From NCBI GenBank assembly GCA_963800395.1, contig CAWDBD010000008.1, positions 7,991-71,990 of the forward strand: a stretch of DNA of 64,000 nucleotides, written 5' to 3'. Below the pieces are notes generated by a model. It did no database searches, was not told the DNA's origin, and saw only the letters and a list, made by a program, of their open reading frames with translations. Below, one piece after another: positions 37,404-45,805 of this stretch. Source of the stretch: DASSBG01 sp963800395. GTDB taxonomy: Bacteria; Pseudomonadota; Gammaproteobacteria; Xanthomonadales; Rhodanobacteraceae. Position numbers and translations under genes: made by a program. The first letter of the stretch is position 1. The number at the start of each line of letters is the position of its first letter.

Positions 37404-38879
37404 CTACAGGCCGCGAGCCGCTTCGGCCACGGCCCGAAACAGGGCGCGGCCCTTGTTCATCGTTTCCTCCCACTCGGTGGCGGGGTCGGAGTCGTAGACG
37501 ATGCCGGCGCCGGCTTGCACATGCAGCTGGCCGTCGTGGATGACCGCGGTGCGAATGGCGATGGCGGTATCGGCATCACCCCACCAGCCGATCCAGCCAA
37601 TGGCGCCGGCGTAGATGTTGCGCTTGCACGGTTCCAGTTCCTGGATGATCTCCAGAGCGCGAACCTTGGGTGCACCGCTCAGCGTTCCGGCGGGAAAGGT
37701 GGCCTTGAGAACGTCCATGTAGCCGAGGCCGTCACGGACGGTGCCTTCGACCTGGGAGACGATGTGCATGACGTGCGAATAGCGTTCGATGGCAAACGAG
37801 TCGCTCAGCTCGACGCTGCCCGTTTCGCAGATGCGGCCAATGTCATTGCGGCCCAGGTCAATCAGCATCACGTGCTCGGCACGCTCCTTGGGATCGGCCA
37901 GGAGCTCGGCCTCCAGCGCCCGGTCCTCGGCTTCGTCCTTGCCACGGGGCCGGGTGCCGGCCAGTGGCCGCACGACGACCTTGCCGTCTTTCAGCCGTGC
38001 CAGGATCTCCGGCGAAGAGCCGACAATCTGCGTGTCGCCAAGGTCGAAGAAATACATGTACGGCGAGGGGTTCAGGGCGCGCAGCGCGCGATACACGTCC
38101 ACCGGGCGCGAATCGAAGGGCACGCTGAGCCGTTGCGACGGCACCACCTGGAAAATGTCGCCGGCGCGGATGTACTCCTTGGCGCGCTCGACCATGGCCT
38201 CGAACGCCTCGCGCGTGAAGGACGACTTGAAATCGGCCTCGTCCAGCGGTTTGGGGTGCTGGGTTTCGGGATAGGTGGATCCCGAGCGGCGCAGGCTGAA
38301 TACCAGCTCTTCCAGGCGGCGCTGTGCGCGCGCCCAGGCCTGTTCCTGCGACGGGTCGGCATGCACGATCAGGTACAGACGGCCCCGGAGGTTGTCGAAC
38401 ACGGCGACCTCTTCGGCCAGCATCAGCAGTACGTCGGGCGTACCCAGTTCGTCGGGCGGGTGCTGGCGGGCAAGGCGTGGCTCGATATAGGCAATGGTCT
38501 CGAAGCCGAAATAGCCGACCAGGCCACCGGTGAAGGCCGGTAGTTCCGGCAGGCGCGGCACGTCATGCTGCTGGCGCAGGCGCTCGATTTCCGCCAGCGG
38601 ATCATCCACCTCGCGCGAATCGGTGACCTCGCCATAGTCCTCGGTTTCCAGGGTATGGCCGCGCAGCTTGTAGACGCGTTTTGCCGGCAGACCGATAATC
38701 GAGTGGCGGCCCCAGTTGTCGCCGCCCTCCACCGATTCCAGCAGAAAGGTGTAGGGGCCATCGGCCAGCTTGAGGTACACCGACAAGGGTGTATCAAGAT
38801 CGGAAAAAACCTCGCGCACCAGCGGGATGCGCGTATGGCCGGCTGCAGCGAGTTCGTCGAATTGGGCTTGAGTGAGCAC
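37404..38879 (-). CDS. trpE: Anthranilate synthase component I
   Basis: The 491-residue chorismate-using enzyme makes anthranilate with TrpG. Marks: feedback-site region with L-L-E-S-V near the start, G-G-L-V-G-Y-F-G-F-E, G-D-I-F-Q-V-V-P-S-Q-R, P-L-A-G-T-R-P-R-G, H-V-M-L-I-D-L-G-R-N-D and G-A-P-K-V-R-A-L. The GTG start at 38879 is chosen because V-L-T-Q-A-Q-F-D matches the usual N-terminus; an ATG at 38963 would add 28 residues without family similarity. It is the first gene of the trpE-panE-trpG-trpD-trpC block. Confidence 0.94.
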   Translation of the reverse strand: MLTQAQFDELAAAGHTRIPLVREVFSDLDTPLSVYLKLADGPYTFLLESVEGGDNWGRHSIIGLPAKRVYKLRGHTLETEDYGEVTDSREVDDPLAEIERLRQQHDVPRLPELPAFTGGLVGYFGFETIAYIEPRLARQHPPDELGTPDVLLMLAEEVAVFDNLRGRLYLIVHADPSQEQAWARAQRRLEELVFSLRRSGSTYPETQHPKPLDEADFKSSFTREAFEAMVERAKEYIRAGDIFQVVPSQRLSVPFDSRPVDVYRALRALNPSPYMYFFDLGDTQIVGSSPEILARLKDGKVVVRPLAGTRPRGKDEAEDRALEAELLADPKERAEHVMLIDLGRNDIGRICETGSVELSDSFAIERYSHVMHIVSQVEGTVRDGLGYMDVLKATFPAGTLSGAPKVRALEIIQELEPCKRNIYAGAIGWIGWWGDADTAIAIRTAVIHDGQLHVQAGAGIVYDSDPATEWEETMNKGRALFRAVAEAARGL

Positions 38880-38933
38880 GTGACCGTCAGGGCGCTGGGG
38901 GAAACGGCAACGATAGCAGTGTTTGCACGATCG

Positions 38934-39203
38934 ATGAACGACCGGGAGCACCTGCGTTGCCACAAGGCGGCGGCATGCCCACGTAGCGGTATCGATCAGG
39001 CGCCGTCCGGGCAGGCATGGCCCCTGCCGCTCGCGGGGTCGCCATGCGCCACTGCCGTGTTCGGGATCAAACAGTTGGTGCTGCCGATCCTGGCCGAGAC
39101 ATGGCCTGGGTTACACTGGCCGGAAACGCAACCGGCCGGTCTGCGCCTGCCCGGCGCGGCATGCAAGCTGATGCCGGTGCGGGATTTCATCAGAGGTTTT
39201 TGA
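38934..39203 (+). CDS. Doubtful 89-residue open frame upstream of ubiA
   Basis: The frame ends I-L-A-E-T-W-P-G-L-H-W-P-E-T-Q and R-D-F-I-R-G-F at 39203, directly before ubiA. Codon use in the last 40 codons looks coding. No family is recognised and there is no good ribosome site. A -10-like TTACACT lies inside at 39111-39117, so the stretch could instead be the ubiA promoter region. Confidence 0.25.
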   Translation: MNDREHLRCHKAAACPRSGIDQAPSGQAWPLPLAGSPCATAVFGIKQLVLPILAETWPGLHWPETQPAGLRLPGAACKLMPVRDFIRGF

Positions 39204-39205
39204 CG

Positions 39206-40201
39206 TTGCCCAGGAAAACACCTTCACGCCAGGCCCGTCGCGGCACATTGTCCGGCAAGCGCCCGGCCCCGCCGCTGCGCCCGGAAGACAGCTCGGCGCG
39301 TTCCAACCGCGTTCTTGATGCCCTGCTGCAACGGCTGCCGGCCGCGCGCCGCGCCCGCGTGCGCGACTTGCTGGTGCTGGTGCGCCTGGATCGGCCGGTG
39401 GGTGCCCTGCTGCTGCTGTGGCCGACGTGGTGGGCCTTGTGGCTGGCAGCCGGTGATTTCCCGCCGCTGAAACCGTTGCTGATCTTCACGCTGGGTGTGT
39501 TCGTGATGCGCTCGGCCGGGTGCGCCATCAACGACTACGCCGATCGCGATCTGGACCCCAAGGTCACACGGACTGCGGGCCGACCCCTGGCGTCGGGACG
39601 CGTGACGCCGCGCGATGCGCTTGTGGTCTTCGGCGTGCTCCTGCTCGTGGCCCTGGGGCTGGTGCTGCTGACCAACCCGCTGACCATCAAGCTGGCTTTC
39701 GTTGGTGCGGCGCTGGCGGCCATCTATCCATTCACCAAGCGCGTTACCCATCTGGCCCAGGTCGTGCTGGGCGCGGCGTTCGGCTGGTCCATCCCGATGG
39801 CCTTCGCCGCCGTGAGCAACAGCCTGCCGCCACTGTGCTGGCTGCTGTTCCTGGCCAATGTGCTGTTTTCCACCATCTACGACACCGAATACGCCATGGT
39901 CGACCGCGAGGACGACCTCAAGGTCGGTGCCAAGTCCACCGCCATCCTGTTCGGCGATGCCGATTTGCCGATCCTGGCCATTCTCATGGGCTGCTTCATG
40001 CTGGCCATGCTGCTGGTGGGTACCCGTGTCGGCCTGGCGTGGCCCTACTGGATCGCTCTTGTCTCCGCCGCCGGCCTGTTCGGCTGGCAATTGTGGATCA
40101 TGCGCAAGCGCGATCGCCTGCGCTGCCTGGATGCCTTCCGCAACAACAACCTGCTTGGCGGCGTGCTGTGGGCAGGGATCATGCTTGCCCTGGCTTTGTA
40201 A
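39206..40201 (+). CDS. ubiA: 4-hydroxybenzoate octaprenyltransferase
   Basis: This membrane prenyltransferase joins 4-hydroxybenzoate to a polyprenyl chain in ubiquinone synthesis. Marks: R-L-D-R-P-V-G near the first helix, A-I-N-D-Y-A-D-R-D-L-D (first Asp-rich site) and D-T-E-Y-A-M-V-D-R-E-D-D (second); about eight hydrophobic segments. The start is uncertain: no ATG or GTG lies upstream in frame near the core, and TTG at 39206 or 39248 are the candidates. The N-terminal 45 residues are basic and not part of the enzyme core. ubiC was not found. Confidence 0.9.
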   Translation: MPRKTPSRQARRGTLSGKRPAPPLRPEDSSARSNRVLDALLQRLPAARRARVRDLLVLVRLDRPVGALLLLWPTWWALWLAAGDFPPLKPLLIFTLGVFVMRSAGCAINDYADRDLDPKVTRTAGRPLASGRVTPRDALVVFGVLLLVALGLVLLTNPLTIKLAFVGAALAAIYPFTKRVTHLAQVVLGAAFGWSIPMAFAAVSNSLPPLCWLLFLANVLFSTIYDTEYAMVDREDDLKVGAKSTAILFGDADLPILAILMGCFMLAMLLVGTRVGLAWPYWIALVSAAGLFGWQLWIMRKRDRLRCLDAFRNNNLLGGVLWAGIMLALAL

Positions 40202-40218
40202 CCCTGCTTCGCAGGGTT
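40200..40218 (+). terminator. Hairpin at the ubiA stop codon
   Basis: AACCCTGC pairs with GCAGGGTT around TTC; the stem begins in the TAA stop. There is no T-run, so termination strength is unsure. Confidence 0.45.
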
Positions 40219-40319
40219 CCAAACCCCCCAAAGTTCCGCTTCGCATAACTTTGGGCCCCGGCTTGTGCCCCCACACCCCATCCGCGCCCGCGGCACGAAT
40301 CGCCCCTGACTTAGGGACT

Positions 40320-40501
40320 CTCTGATTAACCCTGAGTAGGTGGCATGACGCTCAGGCGTTCAGAATCAACAAGCTGGGCCCATGGTGTCTGTCCACAATC
40401 CTGCGTTGCACTGACTGGACAGGCCGCCAGCCTGCCTGCGCCAGTGCGCCTTGACTTGCGAACAGACACCATGGATGACACCTGCCCAGGGTTAATCAGA
40501 G
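40320..40501. mobile_element. 182-bp MITE-like element with perfect 15-bp terminal inverted repeats
   Basis: CTCTGATTAACCCTG at 40320-40334 is the exact reverse complement of CAGGGTTAATCAGAG at 40487-40501. A second inverted pair lies inside (CCATGGTGTCTGT near 40380 and ACAGACACCATGG near 40462). No ORF is in the element and no transposase is in the window. It fills the space between ubiA and the beta-helix protein gene, which converge. No clear target duplication was seen. Confidence 0.75.
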
Positions 40502-40602
40502 GGTTCTTGGGGGCTTGTCGCATGGATGAGTCTTGCCCGTTTCTGCTGGGCCCTGGTCGCCTGGACGCGGGTTTCAAGCCATCGAACGATGCGTCTACCC
40601 CT

Positions 40603-40631
40603 TTCTTTGCGCCCTTTGCGCCCTTCGCGGA
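40603..40631. repeat. Second occurrence of the GCGCCCTTCGCGGA-type repeat arm
   Basis: TTCTTTGCGCCC and TTCGCGGA here match the right arm (and the reverse complement of the left arm) of the palindrome at 22517-22596. It is a single arm. With the MITE-like element it fills the 460-bp space between ubiA and the next gene; nothing else was seen there. Confidence 0.55.
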
Positions 40632-40667
40632 CATTCTCTGCCGAGTCCCGAGTCCCGAGTCCCGCGG

Positions 40668-41744
40668 TCACTCGAATCCGTCGATGAAGATCGCATCGGC
40701 ATTCTCGTAGGCGCCCAGGTCCACAGAGCTGCCGACAACGCGCGTCATCCCTTCCAGGTCGAGGGGTGAAAGTTGCCAGCCAGTGGTAGGCAGGGGCACG
40801 ACGCCGAGATCGATTAGCGGCGAGTCGTTGCCCAGATGCATGTCGGTGAGGGTCGAGAAGCGGAATTTGGGGTCAAGACTGTAGTTGACACCGCTGCCTG
40901 CAGCCGGGGTGCCATCCAGGAACTGGAAGTCGTTGCCGACCAGACGCACGTCGGTATCCAGTACCAGGTCAATGTTTTCATTGCCCCAGAAAATGTTGTT
41001 GACCATGAAGGCGGGACTCAGTCCGCCTACGCGCAGGCCACCTGCCGCGGTGGTCCCGTTGCAATTGTCGCCAACCGAGTTGAAGGCCACCGTGTTGTTG
41101 ACGAAATAGGCGGTACCGCTGCCGTTGTAGGTCAAGGACGCCGCACCGTTCCGACACATTGCCTGATTGGCCAGGAACAGGTTGTTGCGTATCGTGACTG
41201 CACTGCCGTCAGCTCCCGCGAGACCGCCGCCGAAGTTGCCGGCGGTATTGCTCATGAAGATGTTGCGCTCAATGGTGATTTCGCCGAGATAGCCGGTGTA
41301 GCTGTTGATATGCAGTCCGGCACCGGCCTGCGGCGGGGGTGCGCTCACGGTGTTGCCGCCCAGGAACGTGATCAGTTCGATGTGTACGCCTGAGTGCACA
41401 TTGGGATAGATGTTCATCACGCGCGAGGTGCCGTTGCCGTTGAGCTTGGTCGCGATTGCGTCGGGCGATACCTGCTGGCCGCAAGGGTTGCCGAAGAACG
41501 GCGTCCAGCCGCCGCTCAAGCTGATGTCGAAGTCGTCGCTACCAGCGACACTGTCGAACACGAAGCCGCCGGTCGGCGCGTTGTAGGTGCCGGTCTGTAT
41601 CAGAATCACGTCATCCTGCTGATTGCTGTCGGCACTGTTCAGGGCGGCCTGCAATTCGGCGGAGGTAGTGGCGCAGTAGGTGGCGGCGCGAGCCGAGGGC
41701 AAGGCAGCAAGCAGCAGGAGCGGAAGGCAGAGCGTGATTTTCAT
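40668..41744 (-). CDS. Secreted right-handed beta-helix protein ending in a GFE tail
   Basis: The ATG at 41744 gives a signal peptide (M-K-I-T-L-C-L-P-L-L-L-L-A-A-L, cut near A-R-A-A). The 358-residue protein has a C-A-T-T-S-A-E-L-Q-A-A-L opening, a G-G-W-T turn and repeated short strands with Asn ladders (I-E-R-N-I-F-M-S-N-T-A, I-R-N-N-L-F-L-A-N-Q, V-N-N-T-V-A-F-N-S). This is the pectate-lyase-like parallel beta-helix pattern of secreted polysaccharide-binding or adhesin-type proteins. No catalytic residues were identified. It ends D-L-G-A-Y-E-N-A-D-A-I-F-I-D-G-F-E; the last nine residues match those of the protein at 20064-21377. It is divergent from the ECF sigma gene, with a 124-bp shared spacer. 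Confidence 0.75.
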   Translation of the reverse strand: MKITLCLPLLLLAALPSARAATYCATTSAELQAALNSADSNQQDDVILIQTGTYNAPTGGFVFDSVAGSDDFDISLSGGWTPFFGNPCGQQVSPDAIATKLNGNGTSRVMNIYPNVHSGVHIELITFLGGNTVSAPPPQAGAGLHINSYTGYLGEITIERNIFMSNTAGNFGGGLAGADGSAVTIRNNLFLANQAMCRNGAASLTYNGSGTAYFVNNTVAFNSVGDNCNGTTAAGGLRVGGLSPAFMVNNIFWGNENIDLVLDTDVRLVGNDFQFLDGTPAAGSGVNYSLDPKFRFSTLTDMHLGNDSPLIDLGVVPLPTTGWQLSPLDLEGMTRVVGSSVDLGAYENADAIFIDGFE

Positions 41745-41770
41745 GTCAGGGTCCTCATGTGAATGGGCAT

Positions 41771-41801
41771 GTGTCACCCCTATCCAATGCGCCCGCGACA
41801 C
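41771..41801. promoter_or_regulatory. Inverted GTGTC[AG]C pair in the divergent spacer
   Basis: GTGTCAC (41771-41777) and GCGACAC (41795-41801, that is GTGTCGC on the minus strand) face each other across 17 bp. Each half could be the -35 element of an ECF-type promoter, one for each of the divergent genes. The minus-strand site would be about 56 bp before the beta-helix gene start. Alternatively the pair is a dyad operator. No matching promoter consensus was verified. Confidence 0.35.
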
Positions 41802-41868
41802 AAATCGCACACGCCTGTACATTGTTTTCCCGCATCGATTGCGCGAGACTGCAGCGGGAGGCAACGCC

Positions 41869-42438
41869 ATGGGCGAGTCGGGCAACCTCGAAAACACGAC
41901 CCGGTTGATCGGCCGGATTCGCGCTGGTGACGGCAGCGCGCGCGAGTGCCTGATCAGCCGCTACCTGCCCATGCTCAGGAAATGGGCGCACGGCCGCCTG
42001 CCGTCCTACGGGCGCGATCTTTCCGAAACCGACGATCTTGTGCAGATCACCTTCCTGCGTGCATTGAACAGGTTGGAGAGCTTCGAATCGCAGCGTCCGG
42101 GTGCGTTCCTGGCCTACCTCAGGACCATCCTCATGAACGCCGTGCGCGAGGAGCTGCGCCGGCGCAGGACATCGCCGGCCACCACGCGCCTGCTGGACAC
42201 GCTGCCGTCGCCGCAGGCCTCCGTGGTCGAGCAGGCGATCGGCGGCCAGACGCTGGAAGCCTACGAGCGCGCGCTGAGCCGGCTGCCGGAAAACAAGCGC
42301 ATGGGTGTGATGATGCGGATCGAGTTCGAGATGAGCTTCCAGGAAATCGCCGACGAGCTGGAAATGCCTTCGGCCAACGCCAGCCGCATGATGGTGGTGC
42401 GCGCGATTGAGGACCTGGCAGGGGCGATGACCACATGA
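41869..42438 (+). CDS. ECF sigma factor paired with a Ser/Thr kinase
   Basis: The ATG at 41869 is preceded by GGGAGG. The 189-residue protein has sigma region 2 (Y-L-P-M-L-R-K-W-A and D-D-L-V-Q-I-T-F-L-R-A-L) and region 4 with a helix-turn-helix (E-M-S-F-Q-E-I-A-D-E-L-E-M-P-S-A-N-A-S-R). There is no region 3. Its stop overlaps the kinase start by 4 bp (ATGA). No anti-sigma gene is next to it. Sigma factors with a co-transcribed Ser/Thr kinase (ECF43-like) are known in xanthomonads and are activated by phosphorylation; assignment to that group is inference. Confidence 0.85.
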   Translation: MGESGNLENTTRLIGRIRAGDGSARECLISRYLPMLRKWAHGRLPSYGRDLSETDDLVQITFLRALNRLESFESQRPGAFLAYLRTILMNAVREELRRRRTSPATTRLLDTLPSPQASVVEQAIGGQTLEAYERALSRLPENKRMGVMMRIEFEMSFQEIADELEMPSANASRMMVVRAIEDLAGAMTT

Positions 42439-44933
42439 ACGGCGACTTGCTGCGCCGGCTGGCCGAAGCGGTGGCCGACGGCAGCGTGCCACCGTGGCCG
42501 GTCGGCGAGGCAGATCCGCAGATCGACAGCCTGCGCAAGCTTTCACAGCTGGCAGGTGCCTTCAAGGCAAGCACTGCTTCTTCCGCAGCGCCGGCACGGA
42601 AGGTCTTGTTCAGCTGGCGTCATCTGGATGTGCTGGAACGCATCGGCAAGGGCAGTTCCGGCGAGGTCTATCGCGCCTACGATCCGCTGCTGCGACGCGA
42701 TGTGGCATTGAAGCTGATCGGCGGCCCGCATGGCGGTTCGCATGCGCACGGGCTGATTGCGGCCGAGGCCCGGCGCATGGCGCGTTTGCGGCATCCTGCA
42801 ATCCTGGCCATCCATGGCGCCGACGAACTGGATGGTCGTCTTGGCATCTGGAGCGATCTGCTGGGCGGGCGGACCATGGAAGCCCTGCTCGAGGAACAAT
42901 CGACGCTGCCACCGGCGACGGTGCTGGAGCTGGCCGTACCGTTGTGCGAGGCGCTGGGCGCGGTGCATGCCAAGGCGCTGACCCACGGCGACTTCAAGCC
43001 GGCCAACATCATGATCCAGGAGGATGGCTCGCCGGTGCTGATGGACTTCGGCGCCGCCCGCGAGGCCCTGACCGAGCAGGTCACCACCGGCTCGCCGCTG
43101 GTGATGGCGCCGGAGCTGTTCGAGCAGTGTCGTGCCTCGCCGGCAGCCGACATGTATGCCTTCGGCGCCGTGCTCTACCGCATGCTGGCAGGCCGCTACC
43201 CGATTCAGGCCGATACGCTTGCCCAGCTCGAGGCTCGCCATGCGCAAGGGGCCGAGCCCGATCCCGGCATGCTGCCACGCCGCTGGCGCGGCCTGGTCGA
43301 CGCCCTGCTGGCGCGCGATCCGGACCGTCGGCCCGATGCTCATGCCGTGTTGCTGCGGCTGAAGCGCATGCGCACGGCCAGACAGCGGTTGCTGCGGCGG
43401 CTGGCGGTGGCGGCGATCGTCGGCTCGCTGAGTCTGGGGCTGGTGATTGCCGGGCTGGGCTATCGCGAAGCAGCCAGCCAGCGTGACCGCGCCCAGACCA
43501 CCACGGCGACGCTGCTTGACGTGCTCAAGTCGCCACGGCCCAGCCGCAGCGGGCGCAACCTGCGCGCCCTGGATCTGCTCAGGGACATGCGACCGCGGGT
43601 CGAGGCCCTGCTGCCCGATCAGCCCTGGCTGCGCGCCCGGGTGATGCTTGAGCTGGCCGATACCTTCCTGTACTTCGACGATTTCGACAACGTGCGCAAG
43701 CTTGGCGACGGTGCTCTTGCGGCATGCGCAGACTGCGGCGGGCGGCAACAGGCATTGCTGCAGCTGCGCCATCATTACCAGTTGGCCGAGGCCGGCATTG
43801 TCGAACGACACATGCAGGAGGCGGAAGATCATGCGCGTGCTGCCCTGGCCATCGCCGACAGGCTGTATCCGCACGACTCGGCCGACTACGGTTATGCATT
43901 GGCACGTGTTGGCGATGCCCTTCTGGCGCGGCGAAAATTGAAACAGGCCGGGCCGTGGCTTGAACAGGCGATGCTGCTGGAGCGCACCGCGGTGTGGCAG
44001 GATGCCGAGAAACGGGCCTTCGTGCGCGGCACCTGGCTGACCTGGCTGACCGTGTCGAGTTCGCTGGACAAGGCCGAGGCCTGGGCGCGCAAGCAGGTGG
44101 CATGGACCGAAGCCACCTTTGGCCGGCGCCACAGCATTACCCTGTCGGCCCACATGGGCCTCAACCGGGTACTGATCGAGACCAACCAGATCGACGAGGC
44201 TGATCGGCGCCTGCAGCAGGATATCGAGCTGGCCGGAGACTGGCTGGGCGGGACCGACGCCACCACCCTGGCGCTGCGTCTGCAGCATGCTGCCGTGCTC
44301 AGTGAGCAGGGTCGGACCGACGATGCCATCAGCGCACTGGAGGCGATTCGCAGCCAGGTGCTGGCCAGCGAGCACCCGGATCAGAAGGTGCTGATGGTGG
44401 CCAGCGGCAATCTCGCCAGTCGCTACAAGGATGCCGGTCGTTTCGATGATGCCGCGGCCATGTACCGCTGGGTGATCAAGCGTGCAACCAGCACCCTGGG
44501 TCCGGCGCACGCAAGGGTGCTTTTGAATCGTGTCAATCTGGCCGAGCTCCACCTGAGCCGCGGTGACGCCGCCAGGGCACTGTCCGAATCGCTGGATATC
44601 GAGAAGACTGCGCGCGAGCATCTGGGCGGCAAGCACATGCTCACCCTGTTTGCGCAACTCATTGTCGGGCGCAGCCTGGCGTCGCTGGGCCGCTATCCGC
44701 AGGCCCTGCAATCACTGGACCGGGCGCGCTCGGGGCTGGCGGCCAAGCTTGGTCCGGATGCGTCATTGAGTTTGCGCGCCGATTACCGCTATGCCGATGC
44801 CCTGGCCAGCGCTGGCCGCAGCCGCGAAGCACGCAAAATCACCGACGGGTTGAAACCGCGCATGGTCAAGGCGCTGGGTCCCGAGCACGAGTACGTTGCT
44901 GATCTTCAGGCACTTCGCAAGCGCCTGCAGTAA
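42435..44933 (+). CDS. Membrane Ser/Thr protein kinase with TPR sensor region
   Basis: The 832-residue protein has a kinase domain at residues 60-310: G-loop G-K-G-S-S-G-E-V (71-78), K93 in V-A-L-K, E111, catalytic loop H-G-D-F-K-P-A-N (184-191; Gly replaces Arg of HRD), D-F-G (204-206) and A-P-E (225-227). A membrane helix follows at about 323-343, and then about 480 periplasmic residues in TPR-like helical pairs. A Gly in place of the HRD Arg suggests activation without loop phosphorylation. It probably controls the overlapping sigma factor. It is convergent with the anti-sigma gene, 100 bp away. Confidence 0.88.
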   Translation: MNGDLLRRLAEAVADGSVPPWPVGEADPQIDSLRKLSQLAGAFKASTASSAAPARKVLFSWRHLDVLERIGKGSSGEVYRAYDPLLRRDVALKLIGGPHGGSHAHGLIAAEARRMARLRHPAILAIHGADELDGRLGIWSDLLGGRTMEALLEEQSTLPPATVLELAVPLCEALGAVHAKALTHGDFKPANIMIQEDGSPVLMDFGAAREALTEQVTTGSPLVMAPELFEQCRASPAADMYAFGAVLYRMLAGRYPIQADTLAQLEARHAQGAEPDPGMLPRRWRGLVDALLARDPDRRPDAHAVLLRLKRMRTARQRLLRRLAVAAIVGSLSLGLVIAGLGYREAASQRDRAQTTTATLLDVLKSPRPSRSGRNLRALDLLRDMRPRVEALLPDQPWLRARVMLELADTFLYFDDFDNVRKLGDGALAACADCGGRQQALLQLRHHYQLAEAGIVERHMQEAEDHARAALAIADRLYPHDSADYGYALARVGDALLARRKLKQAGPWLEQAMLLERTAVWQDAEKRAFVRGTWLTWLTVSSSLDKAEAWARKQVAWTEATFGRRHSITLSAHMGLNRVLIETNQIDEADRRLQQDIELAGDWLGGTDATTLALRLQHAAVLSEQGRTDDAISALEAIRSQVLASEHPDQKVLMVASGNLASRYKDAGRFDDAAAMYRWVIKRATSTLGPAHARVLLNRVNLAELHLSRGDAARALSESLDIEKTAREHLGGKHMLTLFAQLIVGRSLASLGRYPQALQSLDRARSGLAAKLGPDASLSLRADYRYADALASAGRSREARKITDGLKPRMVKALGPEHEYVADLQALRKRLQ

Positions 44934-45034
44934 CGGTAGTGAAGACCGGCAAGCCGCAACCGGCATTCCCGGCGTTCGCAACGGCGCCCACACGGCGACG
45001 CGCCTGACGCCGGCGCGGCGCAGGGAGCGGGCGC

Positions 45035-45805
45035 TCAGGAGGTGCTGGTGGGAATGACCTTGGCGCTGTCGATGACCGGGCGCCAGTCATTCTCGACGCT
45101 GTCGAACGGCGCCGGATCGGTGGCCAGAAGAATCAGTGTGCCGTGGGCGTCGGGCACCATGCGCACATGCATGCCATCGCGCTTGAAGTTGCCGGCCTTG
45201 CGTTGCGTGCCCGGCAGGTACAGCACGGTCACGGTCTCGTTGTCGCGGCGCATCGCGAGATGGACGCCGCGGTAGCCGCCAACGACGCAGTCGTGCACAT
45301 AGGTGACATCGCCCGCCGGCAGCTTGCCCAGCGCCAGCTTGCGATCACGGAATCCGGCGACCACCTCGTCCATGCTGACCGTCGAGGTCTTGTGCAGCAC
45401 GGCGGCCTCCTCGCCCATGACATGCTGCACGGCCAGGGCGGGCATCGCCCTGGCGGTGTTCAGTGACCACACGCCCAGGCCGGCGAAGACTGCAATCAGC
45501 AGGCTGGCTGCGAGCCCGAAAGCGGGCAGCCATCGAGTCGGCGCCGAGCGCGGCCCGCGATCGTTGTGCAGCGAGCGAACCTGCGCACGCTTGTCCGGCG
45601 CCTCGTTGCGAATGGTCTGCAGCAGGGTCTGTGCAAAGTCGTTCGGCGGCGTGATCGCCAGGGCATCGCCCAGCCTCGCTTCAAAGGCCTGCGCGCGTGC
45701 CGTCAGTGCGGCACAGTCGGCGCAATGCGCACGATGCGTCTCGCACGCCGGGTCAAGGCGCGCAGGGTCGGCCGCCAGACGGCGCTGATAATCAGCGCAG
45801 TTCAT
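45035..45805 (-). CDS. Zinc-binding anti-sigma factor with one membrane helix
   Basis: The ATG at 45805 overlaps the end of the sigma gene by 14 bp. The 256-residue protein has an N-terminal zinc motif H-R-A-H-C-A-D-C (H-x3-C-x2-C, the ZAS signature) at about residues 24-31, a membrane helix near residues 94-116 (L-A-A-S-L-L-I-A-V-F-A-G-L) and a C-terminal periplasmic domain (G-Y-R-G-V-H-L-A-M-R-R, Y-L-P-G-T-Q), DUF3379-like. It should bind and silence the ECF sigma factor encoded upstream until a surface signal arrives. The start is chosen by the ZAS domain; an ATG 33 bp upstream is less likely. Confidence 0.82.
   Translation of the reverse strand: MNCADYQRRLAADPARLDPACETHRAHCADCAALTARAQAFEARLGDALAITPPNDFAQTLLQTIRNEAPDKRAQVRSLHNDRGPRSAPTRWLPAFGLAASLLIAVFAGLGVWSLNTARAMPALAVQHVMGEEAAVLHKTSTVSMDEVVAGFRDRKLALGKLPAGDVTYVHDCVVGGYRGVHLAMRRDNETVTVLYLPGTQRKAGNFKRDGMHVRMVPDAHGTLILLATDPAPFDSVENDWRPVIDSAKVIPTSTS

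Noticed and set aside
42543..44711. 722-residue minus-strand open frame opposite the Ser/Thr kinase
   Set aside because: Antisense shadow of a gene with complete kinase motifs.
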